From Lunularia cruciata (Eukaryota; Streptophyta; Marchantiopsida; Lunulariales; Lunulariaceae), in contig OX419760.1 of assembly GCA_948567375.1 (NCBI GenBank), positions 55,614,001-55,678,000 of the forward strand: a stretch of DNA of 64,000 bases. Reading direction: 5' to 3'. The notes below the pieces were generated by a model that was given only the letters and a program-made list of their open reading frames with translations, ran no database searches and was not told where the DNA came from. Positions 43,806 through 55,154 of this stretch are shown here, piece after piece. Both the position numbers and the translations under genes were made by a program. Every line of letters begins with the position of its first letter. The stretch's first letter is position 1.

Positions 43806-44254
43806 TGTCACGCCATTTGTAGTTCCGCATCTAGATGCTCGGACATTGGAGTTCTAGTGATAGTAGTTAGAGTTATTCTAGCAATTTCTCAGGGACTACT
43901 TTCCGACGGTTAGATTTTGTGTTCGGGGTACTGACTTCACGGTGGGGCCCACCGTCACTTTGCACCGTTTGCACCATCGAGTGTGCCGTCAGCGGGACCG
44001 TTAGGGTTTCAGGGCTAGCTCGAGTCCATGGGGTATAGTTTCGAAGTGAGCTCCAGAGAGCTCACTTCTCTGATGTTGAGCCTTCGAGTTCCTGGCTATG
44101 GTGGACAGAGGCCGGCGAGCGTCACCTAGATTCTCTATGCTTGAGTGGGTGTGGCTTGACTGTAATCAGTGCCCAGTTGTTGGCAGTTTATAGAGTGACA
44201 GATCAAGTACTAATTTGAGTTGAGTTGAGTTGAGAGTGTTAAGCAATCTGATTA
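43806..44254 (+). repeat. Element B: repeat A2, 449 bp
   Basis: TGTCACGCCATTTG to AATCTGATTA. The perfect 11-bp hairpin stem lies at 44043-44068. Together with B1 it forms the GACAGCTGTC palindrome at 43800-43809. Confidence 0.92.
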
Positions 44255-44360
44255 TTGTGGCACTTTAGAGTCTATGTATGACTTATGTGTGAGTTGTGCT
44301 TCTATAGTGTATGATGTTGACAGCGATGTATGTTGTGTAGCGATGTATATACGCATGACA
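44254..44360 (+). repeat. Element B: terminal repeat B2, 107 bp
   Basis: Full-length copy of B1 ending GCATGACA directly against the AAGT target duplication at 44361-44364. The first base is shared with A2. Confidence 0.92.
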
Positions 44361-45551
44361 AAGTGGAGAATCCTTGGATTCCTATTCTTCTACTTTGACT
44401 TTTGCCTCTACTTCTTCTTTTGGTTATCCTTTGGGCCAATGTTCTTGGTCTTGTTGGGCCTTGGTGTTTGTACACTCCTCTTCTCAAACACCCACTTCTT
44501 GGTTAGGACTTGGAAGTGGTTTAGGTTAGTGGGAGGTCTCATCTTGGTCCTCTTCCTAGTTCTCTTGATCCTCACTTGGCTTTGAGTTTGGAGCTAATTG
44601 AACATCTTCTCTTCCTCTGATCCTACTATTGATCCCTACAAGGTAAACTGTCCATCTTCTTCTTCCTACTTCTTTTCTTCAAAGTCTTTTGCCTCCTCCT
44701 CCAAGGATATATCTATCCCTTGAGGATCCTTCCTTGGCCTCTTAGTTGGTGTTGGAGACTTTGTTTGAGGGGTCCTCTTCTTCTTTGTCTTTGAGGTGGC
44801 TCCTTCTTTGTCCACCAGCATGAATTCTCTAATTGTTACATACTTTGCATCTACCTCTTGATACTTCTTGATCATGGATTTCCTCTTAGCTTATTAAGCA
44901 AAGTACCTCATCAGGTGTGATTTATGAAGTGACTTTGGAACGCCTTGCACTCCTTCCTCATTAATAGATGGAGCTCCATGCAGAAATGGATTGCAAAGAA
45001 AGTTAGTTAAGTTGCTCTACCATCTTTTATAAATTCTTGATGCAAACTTCTTGCTTGATAATAAAAACATGTTTGCTTAGTTGATGGGTCTTCCCTAGTA
45101 CATGTACTCAAATAATATGGCCTGGCTGTTGGTGAGGTAAGTCTCTCACTATATTTGAATAGCTTCATAATCACTTCAACCATAGCCCTTTAGGTTGGAT
45201 CCTTATAACTCCAATTTGCCACCTAGTATTTTTTTGCCTCTTCTTGGAGAAGGTTGGTTGATATCATCAATTATCATCTTGTCTAAAACTTTGTATCCAA
45301 TGATATTGTCATTGCTAGTCTTACATTTGGTCCTAGCACATTCTTCCAATTCCCTTTGCTCCAATTATATGGATTTCCTTCCAGGTTCACTATTTTTCTT
45401 TCCTTCCTCCCCTTCATCTCATGGATGATACCAAAGGCACTCGATTCTCAGTTCTAGAGCAAGAATCCAAGATGCTTGCCTTATATTACCTCACTCCTAC
45501 AATAGATTGCCCACTTTTTTATTATGGGACATCAACAAATAGCTTTGGTGA
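44361..45551. other. Unexplained AT-rich sequence with Lys/Glu-rich minus-strand frame
   Basis: The minus strand carries a 69-codon frame at 44666-44875 starting MIKKYQEVDAKYV, very rich in Lys, Glu, Thr and Pro (a KTKKKRTPQTKSPTPTKRP stretch). Similar basic text continues on either side across stops. It could be the tail of a decayed transposon or host protein. I recognise no domain. The sequence does not continue the E3 LTR interrupted by element B. Confidence 0.35.
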
Positions 45552-46045
45552 TGTAATACCATTAGATAGATAAATTAGCTAAAGTTGAAAATTAGCTTGG
45601 TAATATCTTTTGGGATTTGTTATATTGATGGTCTAAATCAAGTAGATAGAAGAATCACCAAAAGAAGACTTCCATTATTAGAGCAAAGGCTAAAAACCAC
45701 AAAATTAAGAGCCAATTTTAAAGGCCTAAAGAAAAGAATTAGGCCTCAAAAAATGGAATGTTACCCTAAACACACCTAGGGAAAAGGTGTTGCCTTTACC
45801 CCATTATTTTGTCTTGTTGAGATCTTTTGAATGGTACCACTTCCATTTTGTTCTAAGCTTTCTATATAAAGATTCCCAAAAAAATCACTTTGGTCAAACT
45901 TGTTGGACCAACCAAAGGGGACTAGGGTTGTTATGTCACCAATCCATGTATCTAATCTAAGGGTAGATCTCCCTTGGGATTGATTCTTTATAGCATCGGA
46001 TTATTAGGGATTTCAATCTTATGCTTCTATCTTTGGACTGTTACA
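45552..46045 (+). repeat. Solo LTR of family F
   Basis: TGTAATACC...GTTACA matching the F LTRs (5981-6504 and 17235-17757) in the same block order: TTGGTAATATCTTT, AAAGAATTAGGCCT, ACTAGGGTTG, CCATGTATCTAATCTAAGG. No F internal sequence adjoins it. No clear target duplication remains. Confidence 0.85.
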
Positions 46046-46086
46046 AGTTGTCTTCTTGATAGAAAGTTCCTTCACTCTATCCCTAG

Positions 46087-46144
46087 TTGATAGAAAATAA
46101 GGTGTTTGTTTAGAAATCCAAACAAACACCTTATTTTCTATCAA
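46087..46144. repeat. Perfect 25-bp inverted repeat with 8-base loop
   Basis: Arms 46087-46111 and 46120-46144 are exact reverse complements, beginning TTGATAGAAAATAAGG. The sequence could fold into a long hairpin. It is next to the decayed copia region and has no coding role I can see. Confidence 0.9.
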
Positions 46145-46489
46145 TTGGGATCTAGGTACAAAGGCAAAGGCAATGAGGAATACAAATGCTACAAGGACTT
46201 GGAAATTCTAAGCTCACTTCAATTTGAAATGAGATTGCTCTATGAAAAGTGAAATTGGTCATTGTGCACTTGCTTTTATAGGCAAATTATTTAGTCATTA
46301 TTCTCTAGTGATTTATTAGTTGGTGTGTCATCCCTCTTCATACACATAAACCATGATCTTGAATGTGAATGGTCTTTAATTATTCTTGGGGATAAAGTTA
46401 TTGGGACTTGAGTTCTTCATTAAACCATCATTCTAAGTTGATCTAATTGGGAAAAGGGAAACCACATAGAAAACACAAAGAATGGGAAG
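46145..46489. other. AT-rich stretch, possibly worn copia sequence
   Basis: No frame or motif that I can support. It lies between the hairpin and the copia remnant and could be an old LTR or leader. Confidence 0.3.
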
Positions 46490-48010
46490 AACCCATCAAG
46501 CCATACAAGGTGAGCAAAAATAGGTAATCTAATTGGGGATTCTTCCTTCAAAAGATATTTGGCTTTGTACTTGTTCCCTTTGCGCTATGACATATATATA
46601 CATAGCTCTGAAGGAAATTTAACTAAGAATTTTAAGGTCCCAAACAAGGAATTATTCTATTATATCTAGATAAGCAAGAGTGAAATTAATAAAAGAACAA
46701 ATTTTTGTAAAAATTTGTGCATCACGTAATGCATTACACATTACTCATAAATGATGATCCATCAATAAGGTCCAATTGCTTGGAAGAGAAAAGATTTTTC
46801 TTTAGTCTAGGAATATGAAGAATATAATTGATGGTCATGGAGTCATCCATGGGAAATCAAATAGAAACTTGACCCAATCCAAGTATTTCTTGAGTAGAAT
46901 TATCTCCAAAGATCCATCTTTTGTGATATAGTGTAAGGCACATAAGAGGAAAATCTATTAACAAAGTATGCCATATTGTGGGTGGTGCCAAAATCAAGAT
47001 ACCAAGATTTATCTTGGTTAGAGCAAGATGTAATATTGTAATACAAATATATAGCAAAATTCTTTTGAGCTTGTGGTCTATGAGAATTTGCAACAGATTG
47101 ATCTACAAATCACTTTTTGCAATCCTTAAAATGGTGGCCAACAAGATGACAATATAAGCATTTCATCTTTTAATTTAGGTTTCTTTGATTTTTTATAGAA
47201 GTTCCTAATGAAGAAGAATTGTCTTGCTAGAAACCAAATTGAGCAGCAAAATCATAAATGATATACCTTTGCCTTTATTAAATTTAGAATTTTTCAGTTA
47301 CCTACATCAAATCTGCCTTTAGTGTGTAAATTTCTCTTCAAAGCATACAATGCAATCATGTGCTTGGACATCTAAGTCTTTAAAATTTTCTATTAGGCAT
47401 GATGCTCATCATAGCTAGCATTTGATTTTTGTTTGAGGTTTCAACTCTTACATCTGATAACTGATCCACTAATATTCTAAACCAATGAATGTGTTTGCTA
47501 GGCCTATCACCTCCTTGTATCTTTTGCATTTGAAGCTCATCTTAGAGGTACATCTTTGTGATTGCATCTTGAGCTTCATAAAGTTGTTCAAAAATAATCC
47601 AAGCCTTGGAGGGATAGTGTGTAGACTAAGGTGATGGATTTGATTTGATGATGCATCTTTAGCTTCATAAAGTTATTCCAAAAATAATACAAGCCTTGGA
47701 GGCATAGTGCGCAGAACTAATGTGATGGATTTGACTCCCATCAAGTAGATTCATAATAAAGGTCATGCTTATATAATATAAAAAATGCATAAGAATCACT
47801 TATATCCCAAGTGGCAATATTGTTTGGGCCATAAATGGCAAAAAATTAATTACAAATGCAATAGACGGTGTTTGAGCATACACATATGTGGTAGCAATAG
47901 TTGTAACTACTATAGGTTGAGTTGGCAGAGGTTGAGTATCATAGCTTATTTCCATCAATCATGTTGCTTGAAGGAACAACCTCATCCAAAATTCCATATA
48001 AAATAATATG
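46490..48010 (-). pseudogene. Decayed Ty1/copia gag-protease (start of integrase)
   Basis: On the minus strand, 47340-47620 reads KAWIIFEQLYEAQDAITKMY...QMQKIQGGDRPSKHI...FRILVDQLSDV, the UBN2-type Gag of copia elements. A CCHC knuckle, CLYCHLVGHHFKDC, lies at about 47117-47160. Protease near 46970-47020 reads KSWYLDFGTTHNMAYFV, with D-S-G changed to D-F-G. A worn SFEGRIPN...C-P-M-like segment near 46500-46570 may be the copia pre-integrase/integrase start. Stops and frameshifts throughout, plus a local duplication near 47580-47710 (two AGCTTCATAAAGTTnTTC blocks). RT was not found. Confidence 0.65.
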
Positions 48011-48721
48011 ATTCACTAAATTTGAGAATGTCTTTGACCTTTAACATTGTGGTTTGCTTCATCATAATGACAAATGTTAAATAAAGTAAAAAAAATTTAT
48101 GTTTGAGGTCAAATTATTGACTCTCAAAATTGCAGATGTGAAAAAATAATTGCAAGAGGAGTGTAAAATTTTCTCAAATTTCAATTTCAAATAGGATTAA
48201 GGCGCTTCAAACACATGGGTGAATAGTAATCACACATTTTCAGCAAAAAATTTAGAAAGTCTAATAGAAATAAGGTTGCACTTTAGATTCTCCTAAAGGA
48301 TAATTGAAGAGCTACACAACAAATTGATAGTGCCATTCAGATTCTTGAGAGCAATAAAATGACCTCTTGTGAACCTAGGAAATCTTCTATTGGCAGAGGA
48401 TTTGATAACTTTGAAGTTCAAACGCGCTCTAATGCCATGAGAGAAAATAGGTAAATGATAGATCTGATGAAAACGCTTTGTGCCAAGAATCATTCAATTA
48501 GTGGGTCGAGCAAGAGGCTATGGCATTGAACTAAGATCTTGCCAAAAGCCAAAAGGTGTAACTCAATGGACGACTATTCACTATTGAATAGACACAACTA
48601 ACTAGAACTAATCCTCACCCTAGATCAAGGGATTGGTACACCGATCAGTAAAATTGTCAAATATTCTAGATTCTAACACGGAGAAAGAAAGCCATTCAAG
48701 TTAATTTTTACAAGGTACAAG
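48011..48721. other. AT-rich stretch, nothing recognised
   Basis: No coding motif on either strand that I can support. It may be leader or LTR of the copia remnant. Confidence 0.35.
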
Positions 48722-49060
48722 TACAAGACCAAACCATTCATTTCATTCATTGCATTCATCTCCAACAAAGTCTAGCACCCTAGCAAGACCAAATCATCGA
48801 CAATTGCATTCATCTCCGACAAAGTCTAGCACCCTAGCAAGAGATAGCTTTGAAAATGGATAAAATTTAGGAGACTTCAGTTCTTTAAGTATAGGGAGAT
48901 TAGCAAAGCTTATTATGTCAAGTTATTGTTATGTAAATACTTGCTCATCAAATGGAAAGCAAGGGAGATTAACTCTATCGCACTAATTTTAGAAGCATCT
49001 CAAAATTCATAAGATGCAATAGTATTAGAGAGCCATGTAATTTGGTAGTTACCAAATCAG
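48722..49060 (-). repeat. Reverse copy of the 260-bp repeat, with a short duplication
   Basis: The reverse complement of the 2222-2985 unit can be followed at about 48780-49060 (CCTAGCAAGAG, CAAAGCTT, CTCATCAAATGGAAAGCAAGG, CATAAGATGCAATAGTATT). Next to it an approximately 40-bp block, ATTGCATTCATCTCC...AGCACCCTAGCAAGA, occurs twice (about 48751-48790 and 48804-48843). Confidence 0.65.
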
Positions 49061-49438
49061 CAAATCTTTAGGGCATTTCAAATTTAGGATTTTCACTTCC
49101 CCAAATTTTTTGTAAGAAATTATGTGGGTGTTTAAAAATTTAGGTATGGGTAAATGCAAGAGAGGGGTATTTTGATATTTATGGTGAATTGGAAAACCCC
49201 TAACTCTCTAAAGTCATGCGACATGTAGGACATACGAGTTCACTAACTCTCTAAAAGTCATGTGACATGTAGCACATATGAGTTCCCTATCTGTCTTAAT
49301 GAACTCATGACTCTTAATGAGAATTAAAGAGATTAATTGAATTTGAAGTGATATAGGTGTCAATGGGGAGAAACTTCAAATTTGAAATAGCATACATGTC
49401 ATGTTGTTCTAGGGAAACATTGCATGGAGGAAGAACAA
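49061..49438. other. AT-rich flank of element C
   Basis: Contains a short tandem echo, CTAACTCTCTAAAGTCATG, at about 49200 and 49244. No gene. The four bases before element C are ACAA (49435-49438), the expected left target duplication; the right one is outside the window. Confidence 0.4.
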
Positions 49439-49883
49439 TGTCACGCCATTTGTAGTGTCGCATTGAGATGCTTGGACAATGGAGTTCCAATGATAGTAGT
49501 TAGAGGCATTTTGGCCATTACTCATAGACTACTCTCCGACAGTCAGATTTCAGGTTTAGGGTACTGACTTCATGGCGGGGCCCATCGTCACTTGCACCGT
49601 CCGTACCGTGTTGTGTGCCGTCAGCGGGACCATTGGGAGGAGACCTAGGTCAAAATCAGGGGTATAAATTGGGAGTGCAGCTCCAGAGAGCTCACTTCTT
49701 TGATGTTGAGCCTTTGAGTTCCTAGCTAGAGTGGACAGAAAGCCGGCGAGCATCACCTGGAGTCTCTTATCTAGAGTGGGTGTGGCTTGACTATAATCAA
49801 TGCCCTGTTGTTGGCAAGTTGTTGAGGATCAGATCAAGTATTGATATGAGTTTGATTGATTTGAGTGGTAAACAATCTGATTA
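49439..49883 (+). repeat. Element C: 5' terminal repeat A1
   Basis: Homologous to A1 of A and B; ends AATCTGATTA followed by CATCAGA, again without B sequence. The hairpin stem is eroded here. Confidence 0.88.
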
Positions 49884-50689
49884 CATCAGAAAAGTGAGTC
49901 AGGAGAAAATTGGGTGCAGGAATTGTGAGTGTTGGTGGTATCTCCAAGCTTGGTGGATCGTGGTGTTTGGATTGAGTACTTCAAATTTCCCTAAGAAAGT
50001 ATGTGTGAGGAAGCGCTGGCAAATTTAGAGCCAAGGAAGAAGCAATTTTCAAGCGGTAGTTGTGATTATGAGCTCAGGACCAATTTGTTACAAGTTGAGC
50101 TCAGAAACTAAAATTGAAGGTGGAGTTGGGAGCAGATTCTCACAAATTGAAGATTGGACAAAACCAATTTTTCCAATTTGGCTCAAGTGAAGAGTTAGCT
50201 GAGGATTTAGTGGTCAGCCATTTTTAGGGATTTACGTCAAATTTTACGTCAGATTTTGTGAAGGAGTTACGTCAGATTTTGGCAAAAAGAACTTGAAACC
50301 GATCCCTGGTGATCCTCATAGCTCAAGAAGTAGATAGGTACTCAAATTATGTCAAATGCCAAATGGTGGCAGAGTCAGTCCCGTGTTGATTTATGAGATG
50401 GAGGGTTGTTGTTTAGCATTCTTGTGATTGGACCCCCTCCATTCTTTGCTTTGTGTTTGTGCACCATGTTTGTGTGAGGTGCCTTGAATTTTGAGCGTTA
50501 ATGCTCTAGGGTGCTCTCGATAGTGAGGCTATAGTGATGATCAGTCAGACTATCTTTGTTTCTCTCCGGTGAGGTAGGAAATGATGACCTAAAAACCATG
50601 AGAATGCGTGTTGTGATGGCAGGTTATAGGTCGCACTTGCCCCTAGTGTAGTTGTCTCAGTTAGAGTCACATTAGTGGACAATGTTCCG

Positions 50690-50795
50690 TTAGTTTTGGC
50701 ACTTGGTGGTGCTTGGTTGGTGTTGGCATTTGGTGGTGCTAGGTTGGTGGTGGCACTTGGTTAGTGTTGGCACGTGGTGGTGTTGGCACTTGGTG
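50690..50795 (+). repeat. Element C: short GGTGTTGGCACTTGGTGG tandem repeats
   Basis: Three to four imperfect units of about 30 bp, containing GGTGTTGGCACTTGG-like text, just upstream of the Gag start. A and B have only one or two units at this point. Confidence 0.6.
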
Positions 50796-52102
50796 GAGTA
50801 CTTGCGGTTGTGACTTGCGGTTGCAGTTGGTGGTTTCGATTGCGGTTACTTTGTCACGACGGAGTTCTTTGGGGATTCTAGAGGAGATAGCCCTGCAGTA
50901 CACAGTGGTTTTACTCGGAGTGGTGCTCAATATCAGCATGTATCTCAGGTCCTAGTGAGGGAGGAGATTGACTCTGAGTTGGAGTTTGACACAAGAGCTA
51001 ATTGAGTTGAGAGTGCACTTGGTGTGTCCGCACGGTTGTTGTGGGACATGGACAAGATTTATAGAGCATCCAAAGGCTATAGGCGTTACTCTGGTACAGT
51101 GGGTACTATTGTGTTGGATGACTTCATCCAAGAGTTTGATAGTTGGTGTGATCTACAGTAGATGCGGAATCCAACTTTGTTCACACCTTTCATGGCATGA
51201 AGGGGTTGTTTCAACACGTGAAGTGAAGGGGTTGTTTCAGCACTTAGAGGGTCCACCAATGGACAACTACCATGAGTTCAGGAGAGCTCATTTGGAAGAG
51301 ATTGAGTTATGGAGACAATATTGCTCTCCAAACTATGTCCCTATCACTTCAGTCTTGGTGGCCACAAGTAGATCGGCTGTACCTACAAGTTCTAGCTCAA
51401 GTAGTGTTGGTGGAGCTAGTGGAGGTGCACTAGCTGAAGATAGTGTTACTACGAGTGGAGGTACCATTGCAAGAGGTGGTGTGGTACCAGGGTTTAATCC
51501 CATGGTTGAGTTCTTCTTGTGTTTGAGGTAGAACTACCAAGGAGTGCAGATTGACAAGCTAAGGAGCTTGCAGGAGTTCCAACGGAAGGCTAGAGAAAGC
51601 CTACGTGAGGCATACACTCACATGAGATGGCTGATCAGCTTCACTCAAGGAGTTACTGAGGCCCAAGCAGTCCAATTTTGGTATGGGATACTGGACAAGG
51701 AGTTACGACGTAGAGTTCATGATGCTACATTGTTGTAGGCTACTTCGCCTACTTTGGCAGTGGTCTCTGGTTTGGCTGAGCGTATTGAGCTCAACATGGT
51801 AGAGGAGAGGGTGGTGACATCTGGATTTGGTAAGGAGACCTCATCCACGGTTGTGACTTCTTGTAGAGTGCATCAAAGTGCACCACGCCCAGTTGGTTTT
51901 CAAGGACAAGGTGGACAGCCTAGATCCTATGGAGCGAGTGGAGGGCCTAGTGGAGTTAGACCCTTGCCTTCATTTTTGGGTCAGCAATAGCCAGTGAGTG
52001 GTGATGTTGCTTGTTGGACTTGTAGTAGACCTCACCATAGGAGAGAGTGTACTCAAGGCAGTGGACCTGATACCTCTGGTGCATCACAGCCAGCACAGAG
52101 GC

Positions 52103-52222
52103 AGTGTGAGCATTGCCACAGATTTGGTCACACTAATGATTGGTGTTTTGACCTACACCCATAGTGTGAGCATTGCCACAGATTTGGTCACACTAGTGAT
52201 TGGTGTTTTGACCTACACCTAG
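52103..52222 (+). repeat. Element C: 60-bp tandem duplication of a zinc knuckle
   Basis: Units 52103-52162 and 52163-52222 both encode CEHCHRFGHT...DWCFDL, so the second CCHC knuckle is doubled. The duplication is a multiple of three, but a TAG lies at its junction. Confidence 0.85.
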
Positions 52223-52730
52223 AGTGGTTAGGCTGCTATGGCAGGTAGTAGAGGAGCTCTAGTTCATGGAGGACATGGTGGTAGAGGTGGTGGTAGAGGA
52301 TCTACACCTAGTAGGGTGCAATACCTACCCTTACTTCTGATATAGCTATGGCTACTCGGATTGAGCAATTGGAGCAAAGATTGGCTAATATGGCTATTGC
52401 TCAGAGGAGATCAGATTTGGGTGTTGAGGCTTCCACTTCATATGCTAGTGATAGAGATGTTTTGGATTTCATGTGCGGAGCAGCACAGGTGGATGCATCT
52501 GCAATAGTGACTAGGAGTGCAGTACGTGCTCTAGAGCCTAGAGGAGCATCAGTGGAGTTGCCCACAAAGAGGAGAGGTTGGGAGATAGGTCAGACTTCCC
52601 TAGTCTTTCACACTATATGAGGCATTGTAGATGACATCCATGGTTCCTAGATGTCCCAGTGTAGGTGTGGTAGGTGGTGATGGAGTGCATGATGGACTAC
52701 TTGCTAGTCAGTCACCTACTACTACACAGA

Positions 52731-52838
52731 CTAGCCAAAAACAAAGGATGCCGCATAATCAGCTGAGCCGCCCCCAACATCTAGCATGATGTTGGGGGTG
52801 GCTCAGCTGATTATGCGGCATCCTTTGTTTTCGGCTAG
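52731..52838. repeat. Element C: 50-bp inverted duplication with 8-base spacer
   Basis: Arms 52731-52780 and 52789-52838 are reverse complements with about two mismatches. The right arm is the normal Gag/protease-linker sequence. The left arm is an inverted copy absent from A and B at this point. It looks like a fold-back template switch. Confidence 0.9.
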
Positions 52839-53330
52839 TGATATGTTTACATTGGGAGTTGACCCAGCCCTAGTGTTCTGGTTGGCTGCCATGCTTTGTG
52901 AGAGTAGGGATAATGCGGTTCCTACTACTAGGGCAAAGGTGGTTGGTAGTGGAGCTGACTTGGTTGAGGAGCATGGGATCCGTTCAGTGACCAATGGTTT
53001 ATGGTAGGCAACAGCGGCTAGACTGGAGGAGTTGCCAGCTAGACCGGCCTTTGAGAGAGCGCGGTTCACACTTGGTGTTGTCTTATTGGATAACCAGAGG
53101 GGGATTTTCCGTTTGGTGGGACCTTTAGGGAAGGTCTATACACCATAGAGAGTCTTGTTAAACTCTGGTGCGTAGCCCCTTATGTTGGGAGAAGGCAATA
53201 GTGGTTGGTTTGGAGTTACGGAAGACCAATGTGGAGAGGTGTCCATTTCAGACCTAGATATATCTAAGTGGTGGTTTGACATAGTACATCACACGTGGGG
53301 AGCTTGTTGTCCAAGTTCAGCCTGGTCATC

Positions 53331-55154
53331 CAACTGATAGCTCGGTGGTGAGAGCTCAGGCTCTCAATAGTTGAGTCATATGATGTGCTAGTTGGGGGAG
53401 CAGTGTTATACCCCATGGATTTCAGTATTGACTATTGGGAGGAGATAGCCTTTTATAGACCTGGTTGGCAGTCTGGTGAGGGACGGGTATGTCACCTACC
53501 AATACGCTTTAGTAGTGGCAGTCTTGGCTCACTATAGTCCGGGACCATGGCAACATCAGTTTTAGCTTTCAGTGGTGCAGTTACTTGGCCTGGTGATTTG
53601 TTGGAGTGGAACACCCATGCAAAGGATACTCCAGTACCAAAGGAGATCACTCGGATTTGAAATACAAGTGGGATTGTTCCATCTATCTTGGATATTCCAT
53701 TGTGGAGTTCCGAGGAGGTGTTGCAATAGCATGCAGATCAGTTGGTGCAACAGGCTTGGAGTAGAACCTTCATACCATCAGGAGATGAGTGTGAGGATGA
53801 GCCTCCAGAGGTGATTTCCTTGACACCTCTGGATACCACACTCATTGCTTGGCAGTATCCTGTAGAGGGGATATGTCTATTGGAGTTGTTTGGTGGGATT
53901 AGCACGGGACTAGCTGCGGTGCTATAGGCGGGAATACGAGTACAGAGGTACTTGTATGTAGAGAGAGATGAGACTACTAGGCATATCTCTCTACATCATG
54001 TGGCACACTTGGCCTATCAGGATCCGGAGTTATTACTGATGTCAGCAGTCAAAGGTTACTAGAAGGCCCTACTAGTAGACATTTCCTTATTGGGAGCGCA
54101 TGACCTAGAGAGACATGGGCCTATTCACTTGGTGATTCCTGGATGGCCATGTCAGGGACATACACGTGCAGGCCACAGTTTGGGTCTTTAGGATCCTTGT
54201 TCTAGTGTGTTTTGGGAGATGTTACGGATACTATAACATCTCCAGGTTCATTAGTCTATTTCTCTAGCTTACCTTTTGGAGAACATGCCTTTGATGGATG
54301 ATTCTTGCACCAGAGTGGTGGCAAGTACACATCAGGTCCATTCTTGGATGGGACCTACTATATTGTTAGATGCAGCCAGAGTGGGATCACGGGCTCATCA
54401 TCTTTGTCTTTGGTGGACGAACCTTTTACCCAGAGAGGTTTTACAATGTGCTTATGATGGGATTCAGCAACTTCAGCACATCCTTGTTGATGACATCTTG
54501 GATGTTGGGCATTAGTCTCAGATAGTGGTAGTGGCTGATAGGTCACCTATGGCAGTGGTGAACCTAGTTGGACAGCCTAGAGCCGCATTTCCCACACTCA
54601 TGAGTTTCCTAGGCTCTCATGCGTTTTGAGAGGGAGGACCTGGACTTGTTTGGGACTCACAGTTACAACAATTGGTGGAGCCCAACGTTGATGAGAGAGA
54701 GTGGGCGATGGGTTTTTGCACCGGTATTACCGCTATTCTAGCATTGTCAGAGGCATCCAGGCATCAACTGTTAGGTCAGGCTATGGACCTAAACTGTTTG
54801 ACCTGGATTGTGAGCCTTGGCTTGGCAGAGCAGCGTAGGATGCGCTTGATAGGCATCACTACTTGGACACTTGTGAGCACTGTGCCTATCGAGACGATTC
54901 AAGCACATGCTGGGGGCAATGGACCGAGTGGACATGGTATTCTTGGGACACATCCAGTAGCTACTAGGGAGAGTGGTCTACTTGGAGTCCATCCAGGTGA
55001 GCTTGGGCTACTTGGATTACACCCATGGTCCACATGGGATGCAGCTAGAGGACGTGTGGAGCTTGCAGCTAGAGTGGAGGGAGTTTTTCACAAAAAGGTT
55101 AGGACTTCTAGTGGTCGAGAGCATAACACTATTGCTTCCAAGGGCCCAGTGTAG
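53331..55154 (+). pseudogene. Element C: DNMT3-like methyltransferase remnant
   Basis: Motif I LLELFGGISTGLAAVL is at about 53870-53925, ended by a TAG where A has CAG. Motif IV reads PGWPCQGHTRAGHS (about 54147), motif VI LLENMPLM (54276), motif VIII SRAHHLCLWWTNLLP, motif IX ERxWAMGFCTGITA and motif X RHQLLGQAMDL. The catalytic Pro-Cys-Gln remains, but several other motif residues have changed and stops are frequent. It ends KGPV at the TAG of 55152-55154. Confidence 0.85.

Larger units (their letters stand above)
33902..44360 (+). mobile_element. Element B: second copy of the DNMT/PHD retrotransposon
   Basis: 10459 bp, plus strand, flanked by AAGT (33898-33901 and 44361-44364). Same layout as A: A1 33902-34350, leader, polyprotein 35578-43529, B1 43697-43803, GC, A2 43806-44254, B2 44254-44360. 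A1 and A2 are clearly more divergent than in A, so B is older. Private lesions include a 5-bp deletion in gag, many nonsense codons, a 78-bp in-frame duplication inside the methyltransferase and a 499-bp tandem duplication across the integrase tail. Different target duplication, orientation and lesions show that A and B are independent insertions. Confidence 0.93.
50764..53330 (+). pseudogene. Element C: Gag and protease remnant
   Basis: Begins MLARGGVGTWWSTCG and follows B through gag with several stops. A ~24-bp duplication near 51200-51235 repeats GAAGGGGTTGTTTCA. Gag text resumes (HLEGPPMDNYHEFRRAH, a Ser/Gly-rich insert, FWYGILDKELRRRV). The first knuckle CWTCSRPHHRREC is complete (CX2CX4HX3C). 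The second (CEHCHRFGHTNDWCF) is present twice in tandem. Protease reads NSG in place of DSG. Confidence 0.8.

Noticed and set aside
21356-44360. A and B as one inverted segmental duplication
   Set aside because: They have different target duplications, different flanking LTR positions and private indels (485-bp deletion in A; 5-bp deletion, 78-bp and 499-bp duplications in B).
48751-48843. Short spaced repeats as a CRISPR-like array
   Set aside because: Only two copies, in plant-type repeat DNA, with no cas genes; it is a simple local duplication.
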